Below are positions 32,057 through 40,295 of a stretch of 64,000 nucleotides of DNA, piece after piece. The notes beneath the pieces were generated by a model. It saw nothing but the letters and a program-made list of their open reading frames with translations. It was not told where the DNA came from and did not search any database. Both the position numbers and the translations under genes were made by a program. This DNA comes from Pseudomonas sp. Root562 (lineage in GTDB: Bacteria > Pseudomonadota > Gammaproteobacteria > Pseudomonadales > Pseudomonadaceae). The stretch's first letter is position 1. Every line of letters starts with the position of its first letter. The DNA lies in NCBI RefSeq assembly GCF_001427125.1, contig NZ_LMGK01000011.1:1-64000 (forward strand), read 5' to 3'.

Positions 32057-33223
32057 TCAGGCCGCTTTATCTATCTGCGCTTGCCGCACCACTGCCGCCA
32101 GACGCTTGAGCCCTTCATCCAGCCGCGCCGGTTCGATATGGCTGAAGTTGAGTCGCAAATAGCCGTGATGCTTGTCCGGTTCTGGAAAGAACGGCTCGCC
32201 CGGCATGAACGCCACATCATTGGCCAGTGCATCGTTGAGCAAGGTACGAGTGTCCAGCGGCTGCTTGAGCCGCAACCAGAAAAACAGCCCGCCCTGCGGC
32301 TCGTTCCAATCCGCCAGATCAGCGAAGTGCGTTTGCAGCGCGGCCTGGAACGCATCCCGACGCCCTCGGTAAAATTCGCGCAGTTCACTGCGATGCTGTC
32401 GATACCGCTCGTTGCCGATCCATTGCAAGGCTTGCCATTGGCCGACCCGATTGGTGTGCAAGTCCGCCGATTGCTTGAGCTTGAGCAAATGCGGGAACAG
32501 GTCGGGGCTGGCGATCAGGTAGCCGACGCGCAGACCGGGCATCAGGGTTTTCGACACGGTACCGGTGTAGATCCAGCTGGCTGTTTTCAAACGACTGACA
32601 ATCGGGGTCGCGCTGCCGCCATCGAAGGTTAATTCGCGATAGGGCTCGTCTTCAATCAAGGTCACGCCGAATTCATCGAGCAGGGCTGCCACGGCGTCAC
32701 GCTTGGCTTCGCTGTAACGCACCGCGGACGGGTTCTGGAAAGTCGGGATCAGGTAGATGAAGGCAGGACGATGCTGCGCCAGGCGAGTGCGCAATTGCAC
32801 CAGGTCCGGGCCATCAGCCTCCAATGGGACAGTGATGCAGTCCGCGCCGAACAACTGAAAAATCTGCAGTGCCGCCAAGTAAGTCGGCGCCTCGAGAAAA
32901 ACCTCGGTGCCTTTGTCGATGTAGAGCTTGGCGGCCAGATCGAGGGTCTGCTGGGAGCCGCTCACCACCAACACCTGGCTCGCCTCACACTGTAAGCCCA
33001 ACCTCCTGGCCTCTGCCGCCAGAGCTTCACGCAATGCCGGCTCGCCTTCGCTCATGCCGTATTGGCCGATGGACAGCGGCATGTCGGTCCAATCGACCTT
33101 GGGCAACATGACCTCAGCCGGCAGACCTCCAGCGAACGACATCACCTGCGGGCGCTGAGCGGCGGCAAGGATTTCACGGATCAAAGAACTTTTAAGGCGT
33201 GAGACACGTTCGGAAAAAGCCAT
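32057..33223 (-). CDS. PLP-dependent class I/II aminotransferase
   Basis: The 388-residue fold-type I enzyme has MSFAGGLPAEVMLP near the start and the Schiff-base Lys in IYTGTVSKTLMPGLRVGYL. IPTFQNPSAVRYSEAKR and the late FFWLRLKQPLDT fit as well. The pattern is that of the 2-aminoadipate/aromatic aminotransferase (LysN-like, MocR-related) group, without a regulator domain. It diverges from a MarR-type gene, with shared operator-like repeats between them. The natural substrate is undecided. Confidence 0.87.
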   Translation of the reverse strand: MAFSERVSRLKSSLIREILAAAQRPQVMSFAGGLPAEVMLPKVDWTDMPLSIGQYGMSEGEPALREALAAEARRLGLQCEASQVLVVSGSQQTLDLAAKLYIDKGTEVFLEAPTYLAALQIFQLFGADCITVPLEADGPDLVQLRTRLAQHRPAFIYLIPTFQNPSAVRYSEAKRDAVAALLDEFGVTLIEDEPYRELTFDGGSATPIVSRLKTASWIYTGTVSKTLMPGLRVGYLIASPDLFPHLLKLKQSADLHTNRVGQWQALQWIGNERYRQHRSELREFYRGRRDAFQAALQTHFADLADWNEPQGGLFFWLRLKQPLDTRTLLNDALANDVAFMPGEPFFPEPDKHHGYLRLNFSHIEPARLDEGLKRLAAVVRQAQIDKAA

Positions 33224-33258
33224 GGAAGTCACCCGGTAGCCTGGCATGAGGAAAATGA

Positions 33259-33315
33259 GTCAAACTTGTTGACCGAAATTACGACAGCACAAGCGGATAC
33301 GTCAACATGATTGAC
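33259..33315. promoter_or_regulatory. Two copies of a GTCAA-N5-TTGAC palindrome
   Basis: GTCAAACTTGTTGAC (33259-33273) and GTCAACATGATTGAC (33301-33315) have identical arms and are spaced 42 bp centre to centre, about four helical turns. They lie between the divergent aminotransferase and MarR genes; the second overlaps the MarR start codon. Likely operators of the MarR protein. Confidence 0.65.
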
Positions 33316-33753
33316 CTTAAAAACCCGATTTCCCAGCAACAGGCCATGGAAGCGTTTTTCTTCGGTTACCAGGCTTTCACGGCCAAGGCCGATGAAATGC
33401 TTGAACGCCGCGGCTTGAGCCGGGTGCATCAGCGCATCGTGTTTTTTATCGCCCGTTACCCGAACCTCAGCGTGAAAGAATTGCTGGCATTGCTCGGCGT
33501 GAGCAAACAGGCGCTGAACATGCCGCTACGACAATTGGTGGAAATGCATTTGGTGAACAGCGTGGCGTCGCAGACGGACAAACGGAAACGGTTGTTGGAG
33601 CTGACCGATGACGGAGCACGGTTCGAGCAGTCGCTGCGTCGCGAGCAGGTGAAATTGCTGGAGCGGGTGTTTGCAGACGCTGGTGAGACGGCGGTGGATG
33701 GGTGGTTGGCGGTGAATCTGGCTCTTGGGAAAAGTCAGACTGTTATTGACTGA
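33307..33753 (+). CDS. MarR-family transcriptional regulator
   Basis: The 148-residue protein has a winged helix-turn-helix: SVKELLALLGVSKQALNMPLRQLVEMHLV is the recognition region and QTDKRKRLLELTDDG the wing. Flanking helices would form the dimer interface. It is divergent from the aminotransferase gene and probably represses both by binding the repeats between them. Confidence 0.88.
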   Translation: MIDLKNPISQQQAMEAFFFGYQAFTAKADEMLERRGLSRVHQRIVFFIARYPNLSVKELLALLGVSKQALNMPLRQLVEMHLVNSVASQTDKRKRLLELTDDGARFEQSLRREQVKLLERVFADAGETAVDGWLAVNLALGKSQTVID

Positions 33754-33765
33754 CTGCTCTGCCCC

Positions 33766-33835
33766 CATCGCCAGCAGGCTGGCTCCCACAGTGATCTGCG
33801 TTCACAAACCAGTGGGAGCCAGCCTGCTGGCGATG
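33766..33835. repeat. REP doublet
   Basis: CATCGCCAGCAGGCTGGCTC onward (33766-33789) and its complement (33812-33835), with a 22-base spacer. Confidence 0.85.
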
Positions 33836-33906
33836 AGGCCTTCGAAGGCGATATATCCCTATTGCCAAAACTTTCGTCGACAAAATCAAAAACATTATTT
33901 GCTTTA

Positions 33907-33918
33907 TTTGTATACAAA
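33907..33918. promoter_or_regulatory. TTTGTATACAAA palindrome upstream of the purine permease
   Basis: A perfect 12-bp palindrome 129 bases before the GTG of the NCS2 permease. The same TTGTATACAA core recurs at 36982-36991, before the ureide operon. Candidate operator for a purine regulator encoded elsewhere. Confidence 0.55.
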
Positions 33919-34046
33919 AGCATAATCCACTTCGTGCGAGTTCCTGACCAACCGGTCAACAAATTCGCAAGTGCCTCAAAGGGCCGCCGCCGCCCTCATG
34001 GGTCCGGCCCTGGAAATAAAAATAAAACTCTTGAGGAGTACTCGCT

Positions 34047-35396
34047 GTGGAAAGCCGCAAATCCGAAGCATCGACGCTGGATCTCTCGCCGCCACTACGC
34101 AATGGCTGGCTGGAACGTCTGTTCAAACTCAGCTTGCATGGCACCACGGTGAAGACCGAGTTGATTGCCGGTCTGACTACCTTCATCACGATGGCCTACA
34201 TCATCTTCGTCAACCCGAACATCATGGCCGACGCCGGGATCGACCATGGCGCGGCGTTCGTCGCTACCTGCATCGCCGCCGCCCTGGGTTGCCTGTTGAT
34301 GGGCCTTTACGCCAACTGGCCGGTCGGCCTGGCACCAGGCATGGGCCTGAATGCGTTCTTTACTTACACCGTCGTCGGCACCATGGGCTACAACTGGGAA
34401 ACCGCCCTCGGTGCGGTGTTTGTTTCCGGTGTGTTGTTCATGATCCTGACCTTTTCCAGGATTCGTGAATGGCTGCTCAACAGCATTCCTGTAAGCCTGC
34501 GCTACGCCATGGGCGCGGGCGTTGGTCTATTTCTGGGGCTGATCGGCTTGAAAACCGCAGGTATCGTCGTCGATAGCCCGGCTACTCTGATCAAGCTTGG
34601 TTCCTTGCGCGAGCCTGGCCCGCTGTTGGCTGCCGTGTGCTTCCTGATGATCGCCATCCTCAGCTACCACCGGGTGTTCGGAGCGATCCTCATCAGCATC
34701 ATCACCGTCACCCTCGCCGGCTGGGGCCTGGGCCTGGTGCATTACGAAGGGATCATGTCCGCACCGCCGAGCCTGGCTCCGACCTGGATGGCCATGAACG
34801 TCGCGGGCGTATTCAACGTCAGCATGATCAGTGTGGTTCTGGCGTTCCTTTTCGTGCACATGTTCGACACCGCCGGCACCCTGATGGGCGTGGCACAACG
34901 TGCCAATCTGGTGGCGCCTGACGGTCGCATCGAAAACCTCTCCCGCGCGATGAAAGCCGACAGCGCATCCAGCGTATTCGGTGCCGTGGTCGGCGTGCCA
35001 CCGGTTACCAGTTACGTGGAAAGTGCCGCGGGCGTAGCCGCGGGTGGTCGCACTGGTCTTACCGCTGTCACCGTAGGCGTGTTATTTATCGCAGCGATGT
35101 TTTTCGCTCCGCTGGCCGGCATGATCCCCGCCTACGCCACCGCTGGCGCACTGATTTATGTCGCGATGCTGATGATGGGCGGCATGGCCCATATCGAATG
35201 GGATGAAGCGACCGACAGCATTCCGGCGATCGTTACCGCGATCATGATGCCGCTGACCTTCTCGGTCGCCGACGGTATCGCACTGGGCTTCATCACCTAC
35301 GTGGCGTTGAAGGCCGGTACCGGCAAGTACAAGGAAATTTCCGTCAGCCTGTGGGTGCTCTGCGCGATCTTCATCGCCAAGTTCATCTTCTTGTAA
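34047..35396 (+). CDS. NCS2 family purine permease (AzgA/GhxP-like)
   Basis: The 449-residue transporter has about 12-14 hydrophobic segments. Its sequence is typical of adenine/hypoxanthine/guanine permeases: GTTVKTELIAGLTTFITMAYIIFVNPNIM near the start, GLAPGMGLNAFF, FLFVHMFDTAGTLMG and VVGVPPVTSYVESAAGVAAGGRTGL. It imports purine bases across the inner membrane by proton symport. The start is GTG 34047 preceded by GAGGAG. An A-rich leader (34014-34029) resembles a Crc/Hfq target. It opens the purine catabolism island. Confidence 0.9.
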   Translation: MESRKSEASTLDLSPPLRNGWLERLFKLSLHGTTVKTELIAGLTTFITMAYIIFVNPNIMADAGIDHGAAFVATCIAAALGCLLMGLYANWPVGLAPGMGLNAFFTYTVVGTMGYNWETALGAVFVSGVLFMILTFSRIREWLLNSIPVSLRYAMGAGVGLFLGLIGLKTAGIVVDSPATLIKLGSLREPGPLLAAVCFLMIAILSYHRVFGAILISIITVTLAGWGLGLVHYEGIMSAPPSLAPTWMAMNVAGVFNVSMISVVLAFLFVHMFDTAGTLMGVAQRANLVAPDGRIENLSRAMKADSASSVFGAVVGVPPVTSYVESAAGVAAGGRTGLTAVTVGVLFIAAMFFAPLAGMIPAYATAGALIYVAMLMMGGMAHIEWDEATDSIPAIVTAIMMPLTFSVADGIALGFITYVALKAGTGKYKEISVSLWVLCAIFIAKFIFL

Positions 35397-35423
35397 GCCT
35401 TAACGCGGGACACGTTTCGAAAC

Positions 35424-35450
35424 AGCCTCACCCCGTCGGGTGAGGCTTTT
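35424..35450 (+). terminator. Rho-independent terminator after the purine permease
   Basis: AGCCTCACCC (35424-35433) pairs with GGGTGAGGCT (35438-35447) and is followed by T residues. Confidence 0.75.
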
Positions 35451-35469
35451 GTGCAAATGGAGGAAAGTG

Positions 35470-36096
35470 ATGAGTCTGGAAACCTGGCTGCTGTTCAGCG
35501 GCGCGGCACTGGTAGTGATCCTGATCCCGGGGCCACTGTCACTGTTGATGATCAGCAACAGCCTGAATTACGGCCTGCGCCGTTCCTACCCGGCATTTCT
35601 CGGCGGGGTGATCGCTTCGATTTGCCTGTTGAGCGCCTCGGCACTGGGCCTGGGCGCTTTGTTGCTGGCCTCGGAACAGCTGTTCAGCGCCTTGAAGATC
35701 GTCGGCGCGCTGTATCTGTTCTACCTCGCCTGGCAGAGCTGGCAGCAATCGCGTCAACCGTCCCATGGCGCTGAAGTGCCACTGGCAGCGCCCGTGCCGC
35801 GCTTTCGCGCACTGTTCGGCCGTGCATTCATGCTCGGCGCCAGCAACCCGAAAGACATCCTGTTCTTCGCCGCGTTTCTGCCGCAGTTCCTCAGTGCCGA
35901 ACAGCCGTTCCTGCCGCAGTTGCTGGTGATGATTGCGACCTGGACCGTGCTGGACCTGCTGTGCAAATTGGCCTACGGCCTCGGCGCCCATGGTGCGGCG
36001 CGCTATTTGCGCAGCGGCAAGGGGCAGAGCTGGTTCAACCGGGTGAGTGCCGGGTTGTTCAGCGGCGCGGGCGCGGCATCTTTGTTGAGTCGTTAA
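35470..36096 (+). CDS. LysE/RhtB family exporter
   Basis: The 208-residue inner-membrane protein begins MSLETWLLFSGAALVVILIPGPLSLLMISNS, the LysE/RhtB signature with PGP in the first helix. It has ALYLFYLAWQSW and FMLGASNPKDILFFAAFLPQFL further on. About six helices are expected. It exports amino acids or related metabolites; the substrate is unknown. The start at 35470 follows GAGGAAAG. A terminator lies between it and the permease, so it has its own promoter or depends on read-through. Confidence 0.88.
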   Translation: MSLETWLLFSGAALVVILIPGPLSLLMISNSLNYGLRRSYPAFLGGVIASICLLSASALGLGALLLASEQLFSALKIVGALYLFYLAWQSWQQSRQPSHGAEVPLAAPVPRFRALFGRAFMLGASNPKDILFFAAFLPQFLSAEQPFLPQLLVMIATWTVLDLLCKLAYGLGAHGAARYLRSGKGQSWFNRVSAGLFSGAGAASLLSR

Positions 36097-36102
36097 GCAA
36101 AA

Positions 36103-36174
36103 GCATCGCGAGCAAGCTTTGCTCCTACGGTCATTCGACACGAAACCTGTAGGAGCAAGGCTTGCCCGCGATGG
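36103..36174. repeat. REP doublet
   Basis: GCATCGCGAGCAAGCTTTGC onward (36103-36130) and its complement (36146-36174). Confidence 0.8.
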
Positions 36175-36204
36175 CGTCAGCCCGGTCAGCACTTTTCCAC
36201 AGAC

Positions 36205-36232
36205 GAAAAAAAGCCCGCAGTGTGAGCGGGCG
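36205..36232 (-). terminator. Terminator of hiuH
   Basis: GCCCGC (36213-36218) and GCGGGC (36226-36231) form the stem, with a T run on the minus strand. It lies about 60 bases after the hiuH stop. Confidence 0.75.
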
Positions 36233-36290
36233 AAAGACCAAAGAAGCTATATGCGCAGTCGCTTCCAGGTGGTGGCAGCTGCTTGGGGGA

Positions 36291-36644
36291 TCAGCTGCCG
36301 CGGTACGTGGAATAGCTGTAAGGCGAGATCAGCAGCGGAACATGGTAATGATCCTGCTCGGCGTTGATGCCAAAACGCAGCACCACCACATCCAGAAACG
36401 CCGGCTCCGGCAGCTGAACGCCGCGGGCGCGGTAGTAATCGCCTGCATGGAACTGAACCTGATAAACCCCGGTACGGTAATCGTCACCCTGCAGCAGCGG
36501 CGCATCGACACGACCGTCGCTGTTGGTTATCGCGCTGGCGACCAATTCCAGGTGCGAACCTTCAACGCGGTACAACTCGACCTTGATCGAGCTGCCCGGG
36601 CAACCATGTGCAGCGTCCAAAACGTGTGTAGTCAAACGTCCCAT
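36291..36644 (-). CDS. hiuH: 5-hydroxyisourate hydrolase (transthyretin-like)
   Basis: Hydrolyses 5-hydroxyisourate to OHCU in urate breakdown. The 117-residue protein shows the family hallmarks: LTTHVLDAAHG at the N-terminus (active-site His), a central Arg in YRTGVYQVQFHAGDYY and the C-terminal YHVPLLISPYSYSTYRGS ending in YRGS. There is no signal peptide. It is divergent from the puuE operon, sharing its regulatory region. Confidence 0.95.
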   Translation of the reverse strand: MGRLTTHVLDAAHGCPGSSIKVELYRVEGSHLELVASAITNSDGRVDAPLLQGDDYRTGVYQVQFHAGDYYRARGVQLPEPAFLDVVVLRFGINAEQDHYHVPLLISPYSYSTYRGS

Positions 36645-36774
36645 TGATTCTGCGCGCCTGCCTGCCTGGAGCAGTCAGACTTCGCGCCTCCCGAAGTCAG
36701 GTGAAAAGGAGACCGCACCGATTCGGAGCACGAAAAGCTGCGGCGAGCGATTGATTAAGACACTTTTCTAAAAA

Positions 36775-36786
36775 ATTGTACACAAT
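36775..36786. promoter_or_regulatory. Near-palindrome ATTGTACACAAT
   Basis: Ten of 12 positions are symmetrical. It is related to the TTGTATACAA motif found at 33907 and 36982, and lies 131 bases upstream of hiuH. Confidence 0.45.
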
Positions 36787-36816
36787 AAAAACGACATTTT
36801 AGCGACCGATAGCGCC

Positions 36817-36836
36817 ATGACAGAAATTTCTGTCAT
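36817..36836. promoter_or_regulatory. Perfect 20-bp palindrome in the hiuH-puuE region
   Basis: ATGACAGAAATTTCTGTCAT is exactly self-complementary. It lies about 55 bases upstream of the sigma-54-like promoter. A strong candidate binding site for a dimeric regulator. Confidence 0.6.
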
Positions 36837-36889
36837 TTTCCTGCGAAACCATATGCTTTCTATACGCTGCAATCATTAACTGACCAGTC

Positions 36890-36905
36890 GGGCAGATTTC
36901 TTGCA
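36890..36905 (+). promoter_or_regulatory. Sigma-54-type promoter of the ureide operon
   Basis: GGGCAGATTTCTTGCA has GG and GC spaced by 10 bases, matching GGCA(C)-N-TTGC with one change. It suits nitrogen-controlled expression of allantoin degradation. Predicted start about 36916, leaving a leader of roughly 165 nt. Confidence 0.55.
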
Positions 36906-36981
36906 GGTGCTTGTCAGTAGCACGTGAAGATGACCGTTAACGAAAAATGCAAAAAATCAGGCTTACAAAGTGAATATAAAG

Positions 36982-36991
36982 TTGTATACAA
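36982..36991. promoter_or_regulatory. TTGTATACAA palindrome before puuE
   Basis: The same core as at 33907-33918. Placed downstream of the putative sigma-54 start, it would suit a repressor. Confidence 0.5.
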
Positions 36992-37079
36992 TCAACCCAT
37001 CGCTGTGACGCCAGCCAGTGATCCAACCTTTAGTCGCGTCACACCAACTGTCACCACGCATACAAGAAGGAAGACTGCA

Positions 37080-38006
37080 GTGAGCGCTGACTACCCTCGC
37101 GACCTGATCGGTTACGGCAGTAACCCTCCGCACCCACACTGGCCGGGCAACGCCCGCATTGCCCTGTCGTTCGTCCTCAATTACGAAGAAGGCGGCGAGC
37201 GCAATATCCTGCACGGCGATAAAGAATCCGAAGCGTTTCTCTCGGAAATGGTGTCCGCCCAGCCGCTGCAAGGCGCGCGCAACATGAGCATGGAATCGCT
37301 TTACGAGTATGGCAGCCGCTCCGGTGTCTGGCGGATTCTGAAACTGTTCAAGGAATTCGACATCCCGCTGACCATCTTCGCCGTGGCCATGGCTGCCCAG
37401 CGTCACCCGGATGTGATCCGCGCCATGGTCGATGCCGGCCACGAGATCTGCAGCCACGGCTACCGCTGGATCGACTACCAGTACATGGATGAAGCCCAGG
37501 AACGCGAGCACATGCTCGAAGCGATCCGCATCCTTACCGAAATCACCGGCGAGCGTCCGCTGGGCTGGTACACCGGCCGCACCGGCCCCAACACCCGCAA
37601 ACTGGTGATGGAAGAAGGCGGTTTCCTCTACGACTGCGACACCTACGACGACGACCTGCCCTACTGGGAACCGAACAACCCGACCGGCAAGCCGCACCTG
37701 GTGATCCCCTACACCCTGGACACCAACGACATGCGCTTCACCCAGGTCCAGGGTTTCAACAAGGGCGACGACTTCTTCGAATACCTCAAGGATGCGTTCG
37801 ACGTGCTCTACGCCGAAGGCGCCGAAGCCCCGAAAATGCTGTCGATCGGCCTGCACTGCCGGCTGATCGGCCGTCCGGCGCGTCTGGCTTCGCTCAAGCG
37901 CTTTATCGAATACGCTAAAAGTCATGAACAGGTGTGGTTCAGCCGCCGCGTCGACATCGCGCGTCACTGGCAAGCAACCCACCCGTACCAAGGGGCCGCG
38001 AAATGA
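37080..38006 (+). CDS. puuE: Allantoinase PuuE
   Basis: Hydrolyses allantoin to allantoate. The 308-residue protein belongs to the NodB/polysaccharide-deacetylase-fold allantoinase group: YPRDLIGYGSNPPHPHWPGNARIALSFVLNYEEGGE, SMESLYEYGSRSGVWR, DAGHEICSHGYRWIDY and GWYTGRTGPNTR. I chose GTG 37080 because AAGGAAG lies upstream and family members begin at this point; the frame extends to 36924 through regulatory sequence. Its stop overlaps the uraD start (ATGA). Confidence 0.95.
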   Translation: MSADYPRDLIGYGSNPPHPHWPGNARIALSFVLNYEEGGERNILHGDKESEAFLSEMVSAQPLQGARNMSMESLYEYGSRSGVWRILKLFKEFDIPLTIFAVAMAAQRHPDVIRAMVDAGHEICSHGYRWIDYQYMDEAQEREHMLEAIRILTEITGERPLGWYTGRTGPNTRKLVMEEGGFLYDCDTYDDDLPYWEPNNPTGKPHLVIPYTLDTNDMRFTQVQGFNKGDDFFEYLKDAFDVLYAEGAEAPKMLSIGLHCRLIGRPARLASLKRFIEYAKSHEQVWFSRRVDIARHWQATHPYQGAAK

Positions 38007-38518
38007 GCGCCTTTCAAACAGTGAAACCATCGACCTTGAGCCGCGACGCCTTCGTCAAAGCCTTCGCCGACATCTACGAACATTCGCCATGGGTGGCCGA
38101 GAAGGCCTTCGACCTGGGCCAGGACGCCTCGATCGACGAGATCGAAACCCTGCACCAGCGCATGAGCGACATCCTGTTGAGTGCCGATCAGCAAAGCCAA
38201 CTGGCCCTGATCAACGCTCACCCGGACCTGGCCGGCAAAGCCGCCGTCCAGGGCCAACTGACCGAAGCCAGCACCAATGAACAGGCTGGCGCCGGTATTC
38301 ACCAATGCACGGCCGAAGAGTTCCAGCGCTTCACCGAGCTGAACGACGCCTACAAGGCCAAGTTCAAGTTTCCCTTCATCATGGCGGTAAAAGGCAGCAA
38401 CCGGCATCAGATCCTCGCGGCGTTCGAAACGCGCATTCACAACTCGGCAGACACCGAATTCAAATGCGCGCTGGCGGAGATCAACAAGATCGCCCTGTTC
38501 CGATTACTGACCCTATAG
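38003..38518 (+). CDS. uraD: OHCU decarboxylase
   Basis: Converts 2-oxo-4-hydroxy-4-carboxy-5-ureidoimidazoline to S-allantoin. The 171-residue all-helical protein has ALINAHPDLAGKAA (catalytic His), EEFQRFTELNDAYKAKFKFPFIMAVKG and the late Arg/Glu region ETRIHNSADTEFK. The ATG overlaps the puuE stop, so the two are translationally coupled. Confidence 0.94.
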   Translation: MSAFQTVKPSTLSRDAFVKAFADIYEHSPWVAEKAFDLGQDASIDEIETLHQRMSDILLSADQQSQLALINAHPDLAGKAAVQGQLTEASTNEQAGAGIHQCTAEEFQRFTELNDAYKAKFKFPFIMAVKGSNRHQILAAFETRIHNSADTEFKCALAEINKIALFRLLTL

Positions 38519-38606
38519 CAAGCCTGGCCCGAGTACTTTCAAACGCAAACAGTACCCAGGGCCTTGCAAGCATCCCAAGCCAACTTATTAAAGGCAGACA
38601 AGAAGA

Positions 38607-39602
38607 ATGAAAGCTTACGCCGTACCTTTCGAGAAGTTCGTCAACCTGGCCGACGCCCGCCTGGGCACCAAAATCATCTCGGTCACCGATGACTGGTTCG
38701 CAGACGCCAACCGTCTGTTCCAACCGACCCCGGCCGTGTGGAAGGAGGGCGTGTTCGATGACAACGGCAAGTGGATGGACGGCTGGGAGTCGCGCCGCAA
38801 GCGCTTCGAAGGCTACGACAGCGCTGTGATCCGCCTGGGCGTACCGGGATCGATCAAGGGCGTCGACATCGACACTTCATTCTTCACCGGCAACTTCCCG
38901 CCGTCGGCCTCCCTGGAAGCCTGCTTCCTGGCCGAAGGCGAGCCGAACGAAAACACCCAGTGGACCGAAGTGCTGTCCGCCGTCGAACTGCAAGGCAATA
39001 GCCACCACTACCACGAAATCAGCAACGACCAGGCGTTCAGCCACCTGCGCTTCAACATCTATCCGGATGGTGGTGTTGCCCGTCTGCGCGTCTATGGCAT
39101 TCCGTTCCGCGACTGGTCCGCTGTCGGCGACAACGAGCAAGTCGACCTGGCCGCCGCCCTCAATGGTGGCCGCGCCCTCGCCTGCTCCGATGAACACTTC
39201 GGCCGCATGAGCAACATCCTCAACCCGGGCCGTGGCATCAACATGGGCGATGGCTGGGAAACCGCACGTCGTCGCACCCCGGGCAATGACTGGGTGATCG
39301 TCGCGCTGGGTCACCCGGGCGAGATCGAGAAAATCATCGTCGACACCCTGCACTTCAAAGGCAACTACCCGGACAGCTGCTCGATCCAGGGCGCGTTCGT
39401 CAAGGGCGGTACCGACAGCCAGATCGAAACCCAGTCGCTGTTCTGGCGCGAACTGCTGCCAAGCCAGAAGCTGGAAATGCACGCCGAACACACCTTCGCC
39501 GAGCAGATCAAGGCACTGGGCCCAATCACCCACATCCGCCTGAACGTGTTCCCGGACGGTGGCGTCAGCCGCCTGCGCGTATTGGGCAAGGTTGCGAAGT
39601 AA
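38607..39602 (+). CDS. alc: Allantoicase
   Basis: Hydrolyses allantoate to ureidoglycolate and urea. The 331-residue protein shows the internal duplication of allantoicases: DGWESRRKR and [22 protein letters not shown] in matching places, and [17 protein letters not shown] and [17 protein letters not shown] at the end of each half. It follows uraD by 88 bases in the same operon. Confidence 0.95.
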   Translation: MKAYAVPFEKFVNLADARLGTKIISVTDDWFADANRLFQPTPAVWKEGVFDDNGKWMDGWESRRKRFEGYDSAVIRLGVPGSIKGVDIDTSFFTGNFPPSASLEACFLAEGEPNENTQWTEVLSAVELQGNSHHYHEISNDQAFSHLRFNIYPDGGVARLRVYGIPFRDWSAVGDNEQVDLAAALNGGRALACSDEHFGRMSNILNPGRGINMGDGWETARRRTPGNDWVIVALGHPGEIEKIIVDTLHFKGNYPDSCSIQGAFVKGGTDSQIETQSLFWRELLPSQKLEMHAEHTFAEQIKALGPITHIRLNVFPDGGVSRLRVLGKVAK

Positions 39603-39613
39603 GCGCTGAACCT

Positions 39614-39706
39614 GTGGCGAGGGAGCTTGCTCCCGCTGGGCTGCGAAGCGGCCCCAAAAAAAGGGACTGCTGCGCAGTCCAGCGGGAGCAAGCTCCCTCG
39701 CCACAA
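39614..39706. repeat. REP doublet inside the ureide operon
   Basis: A 27-bp arm (39614-39640, TGTGGCGAGGGAGCTTGCTC onward) has a perfect complement at 39680-39706, with a 39-base middle. Virtually the same element, middle included, recurs at 41632-41732. Confidence 0.9.
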
Positions 39707-39740
39707 TAATCAACACAGAATTCAAGGTAAGAAGACCAGC

Positions 39741-40244
39741 ATGCGCACATTGACGATTGAACCGCTGACCAAAGAAGCCTTCGCCCCTTTCGGTGACGTG
39801 ATCGAAACCGACGGCAGCGATCACTTCATGATCAACAACGGTTCGACCATGCGCTTCCATAAACTGGCGACGGTGGAAACCGCTACGCCGGAGGACAAAG
39901 CGATCATCAGCATTTTCCGCGCCGACGCGCAGGACATGCCGCTGACCGTCAGCATGCTGGAGCGCCATCCGCTGGGCAGCCAGGCTTTCATTCCGCTGCT
40001 CGGCAACCCCTTTCTGATCGTGGTCGCGCCAGTTGGCGATGAACCTGTATCAGGCTTGGTCCGCGCCTTCGTCACCAACGGCAGGCAGGGCATCAATTAC
40101 CATCGCGGCGTCTGGCACCACCCGGTGCTGACGATCGAAAAGCGGGATGACTTCCTGGTGGTTGATCGCAGTGGCACAGGCAATAACTGCGATGAGCATT
40201 TTTTCAAAGAGGATGAGCGTTTGATCCTCGCCCCCCACCAATAA
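39741..40244 (+). CDS. allA: Ureidoglycolate lyase
   Basis: Splits ureidoglycolate into glyoxylate and urea, the last ureide step. The 167-residue cupin-like protein shows LTIEPLTKEAFAPFGDVIE, LERHPLGSQAFIPL and GINYHRGVWHHPVLTI (conserved His pair). The start at 39741 was chosen by family; the frame extends back into the REP element. The ribosome site is weak. Confidence 0.94.
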   Translation: MRTLTIEPLTKEAFAPFGDVIETDGSDHFMINNGSTMRFHKLATVETATPEDKAIISIFRADAQDMPLTVSMLERHPLGSQAFIPLLGNPFLIVVAPVGDEPVSGLVRAFVTNGRQGINYHRGVWHHPVLTIEKRDDFLVVDRSGTGNNCDEHFFKEDERLILAPHQ

Positions 40245-40295
40245 GAGAAGGTCTGATCACTCGACAACAAGAGTGACAGGCGAGAGGTAAAGACT

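Larger units (their letters stand above)
36645..37079. other. Divergent control region between hiuH and puuE
   Basis: It contains four candidate elements: a near-palindrome at 36775-36786, a perfect 20-bp palindrome at 36817-36836, a sigma-54-like promoter at 36890-36905 and a TTGTATACAA palindrome at 36982-36991. No gene is supported; the upstream extension of the puuE frame runs through these sites. Confidence 0.65.

Noticed and set aside
36924..37079. 52-residue N-terminal extension of PuuE
   Set aside because: It runs across the TTGTATACAA operator candidate; a GTG with a good ribosome site at 37080 gives the usual family length.
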